A program made the position numbers and the translations under genes. From Sphagnum compactum (Eukaryota; Bryophyta; Sphagnopsida; Sphagnales), in NCBI GenBank assembly GCA_965153455.1, contig OZ234494.1:3534001-3598000 (forward strand): DNA of 64,000 nucleotides, read 5' to 3'. This document shows, piece by piece, positions 62,461 to 64,000 of the stretch. The stretch's first letter is position 1. Every line of letters starts with the position of its first letter. The notes beneath the pieces are model-generated. The model did no database searches, was not told the DNA's origin, and was given only the letters and a program-made list of their open reading frames with translations.

Positions 62461-64000
62461 TTTATTTAAAACACTCATTTATTCTGAACTTTGTCATTGT
62501 TGGAAAAAAGAGTTAACTAGACTTCTATCTATGGATGCCTCTTCTTACCCATGGTTCAGCTGCTGGGTGTTTCCTAACCAGCTGCTGTGGTTAAGCTAGT
62601 ATATACTTAACCCAGCTTATAATTCACCATTGCCTCATTTTGTCCAAGTTATGTTCTCAAATTGAATTGATTCAAATTTTGAGGTCTTCATGAGATCAGT
62701 GTTTTCTTTTAGGGGGTGACTTTTTTTTTCTCTTTTTAACCTAAAAAAAATATGATTTCACACATACAAAGGATTTTCATCAAAAGAAAATAGCCCTAAT
62801 TTGCCAGGTTTCTAGAACAGGTTCCAGCAGGTAGCCAAAATTCATAAATTTTGTGAAATTTTATATCTGGTCTATAACCAAAATATTGCTATATCTTCTT
62901 GTGGATGATCACCAGTAGCCATCACAAAATAGGAATAAATAATAAATAGTAAATAATAATAATAACCTAAGTCTTTATCTGAAAAGACTTAGTTATATTT
63001 TTCACATTTTGGAACTCGGAATATAATTGTTGCAATGACGTTTCAATTGACAATTGTTATGTATACATATACATTGGTGAGTGAATTTAGTATTACCTAA
63101 TTTGAACACTCACTACTGAGCAAAGAAATCCTTCTCTCTCCCATTTGCATCAGTAGTAGTTGGGAAGTCCTAAACCCTAATAAGCCCTTTGGTCCTCAAA
63201 GGAAATATGTCCATCATGTGTAGTAGTAGTTCCCTAAAACCTAAACCCTAAACCCTAGGTAGAGTAGTTCATAGAAGCAGAGCAAGAATTATTCATTCAT
63301 ATTAAAAATGGCCATTTTCTCCCGACCACCCAATGCACCACCCCACTTGTTAAATCCATTCATCTATGGTCGCAAAACACGATATTTGTATGTGAAAATT
63401 TGATCTAGAGACAAATTCTCTAGAGACCATATTAGAAATTTGGCCATTGCCTATTATTGGAATTTTTGAAATTATATTTCAATTTGTACTATTGATATTT
63501 CTAAAATAAGTTGGTGCATAAGAGGGAAAAAAAATCAAATTAAATATTTGAATAAACTGCCAAAAGGACAAAAAAATGTAGATTTCAGATCTGAATAAGT
63601 TGGCAAAAAAATGGGGAAAAAAAATAAATAATCAGATTTTAAAAACAAGTTCGTAAAAGAGGGGGCTTAAATCATATTTTCAGATCTAGATAACTTGCCA
63701 AAAGAGGGGAAAAAATTCAGATTTTAGATTTAGCCAATTTGGCATTTAAAAAGGCCTTAGCCTTAGCCCTTTGCCTCCCTTTCTCCCCAATTTAAGGGTG
63801 CTTAGGGTTTTTCACAAGGTGGTTCAAAACTCACGACCTCTTTGGTTTAAATTTTTCAACTAACTTTAGGCTATACCTTAGGTTGTTTTATTTTAAGTTA
63901 ATATATGTTATTTCAAGTTATACTCTAAATTATTCAAGGTCATTCTATTTTATGTTATTATAAATTATTTTATCCTAAGTATAATAACTTAAAATAATCT
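62461..64000. other. AT-rich intergenic DNA to window end
   Basis: No gene seen. A short telomere-like stretch (CCTAAACCCTAAACCCTA) lies at about 63,240-63,258. The last kilobase has repeated AGATTT(T/C)AGAT / GCCAAAAGAGGG phrases (about 63,585-63,740), a degenerate repeat of 60-70 bp. Confidence 0.55.

Overview
The window looks like nuclear DNA of a streptophyte, most probably a land plant. Three conserved plant genes can be assembled exon by exon: a plastid acyl-ACP thioesterase (FATB type), the plant bifunctional aspartokinase-homoserine dehydrogenase (AK-HSDH), and the NatC auxiliary subunit NAA35/MAK10. All have short exons, GT-AG introns and, for the first two, plastid transit peptides. 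Long AT-rich intergenic DNA full of decayed repeats separates gene islands. I cannot fix the lineage from sequence alone; a seed-free plant (fern, lycophyte or bryophyte) is a guess.

Layout. 1-6.4 kb: AT-rich repeats, no supportable gene. 6.5-8.5 kb: a possible transcription unit ending in a 237-codon His-rich frame of unknown function. 9.2-9.95 kb: a 42-bp tandem array with a 214-bp higher-order period. 13.4-18.2 kb: a dead hAT-type transposase on the minus strand, its two halves separated by 3 kb that hold a 60-bp satellite and a related 106-bp family. 19.6-40.7 kb: the conserved gene island: FATB (6 coding exons, minus), AK-HSDH (18 coding exons, minus), then NAA35 (16 coding exons, plus). 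AK-HSDH and NAA35 are divergent and share a 760-bp microsatellite-rich region between their start codons. 40.7-56 kb: AT-rich DNA with several diverged direct duplications and no supportable gene. 56-62.5 kb: a two-coding-exon gene for a 1025-residue protein with no family I can name; 62.5-64 kb is again AT-rich.

The genes do not form a pathway. FATB (fatty-acid release) and AK-HSDH (aspartate-family amino acids) both act in plastids, while NAA35 acts in the cytosol on nascent N-termini.

The most unusual locus is the gene at 57.6-61.8 kb. It encodes a His/Asp/Cys-rich N-terminus with a duplicated Lys-Asp-Trp-Asp-Cys module, an uncharacterised middle domain, a Gly/Pro/Phe-rich 19-residue tandem repeat, an Asp run, and a C-terminal region whose CCHC pattern resembles the zinc-binding tail of plant LINE reverse transcriptases. 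Its presumed 3' UTR carries two further tandem-repeat families. It may be a lineage-specific gene built partly from a captured retroelement tail.
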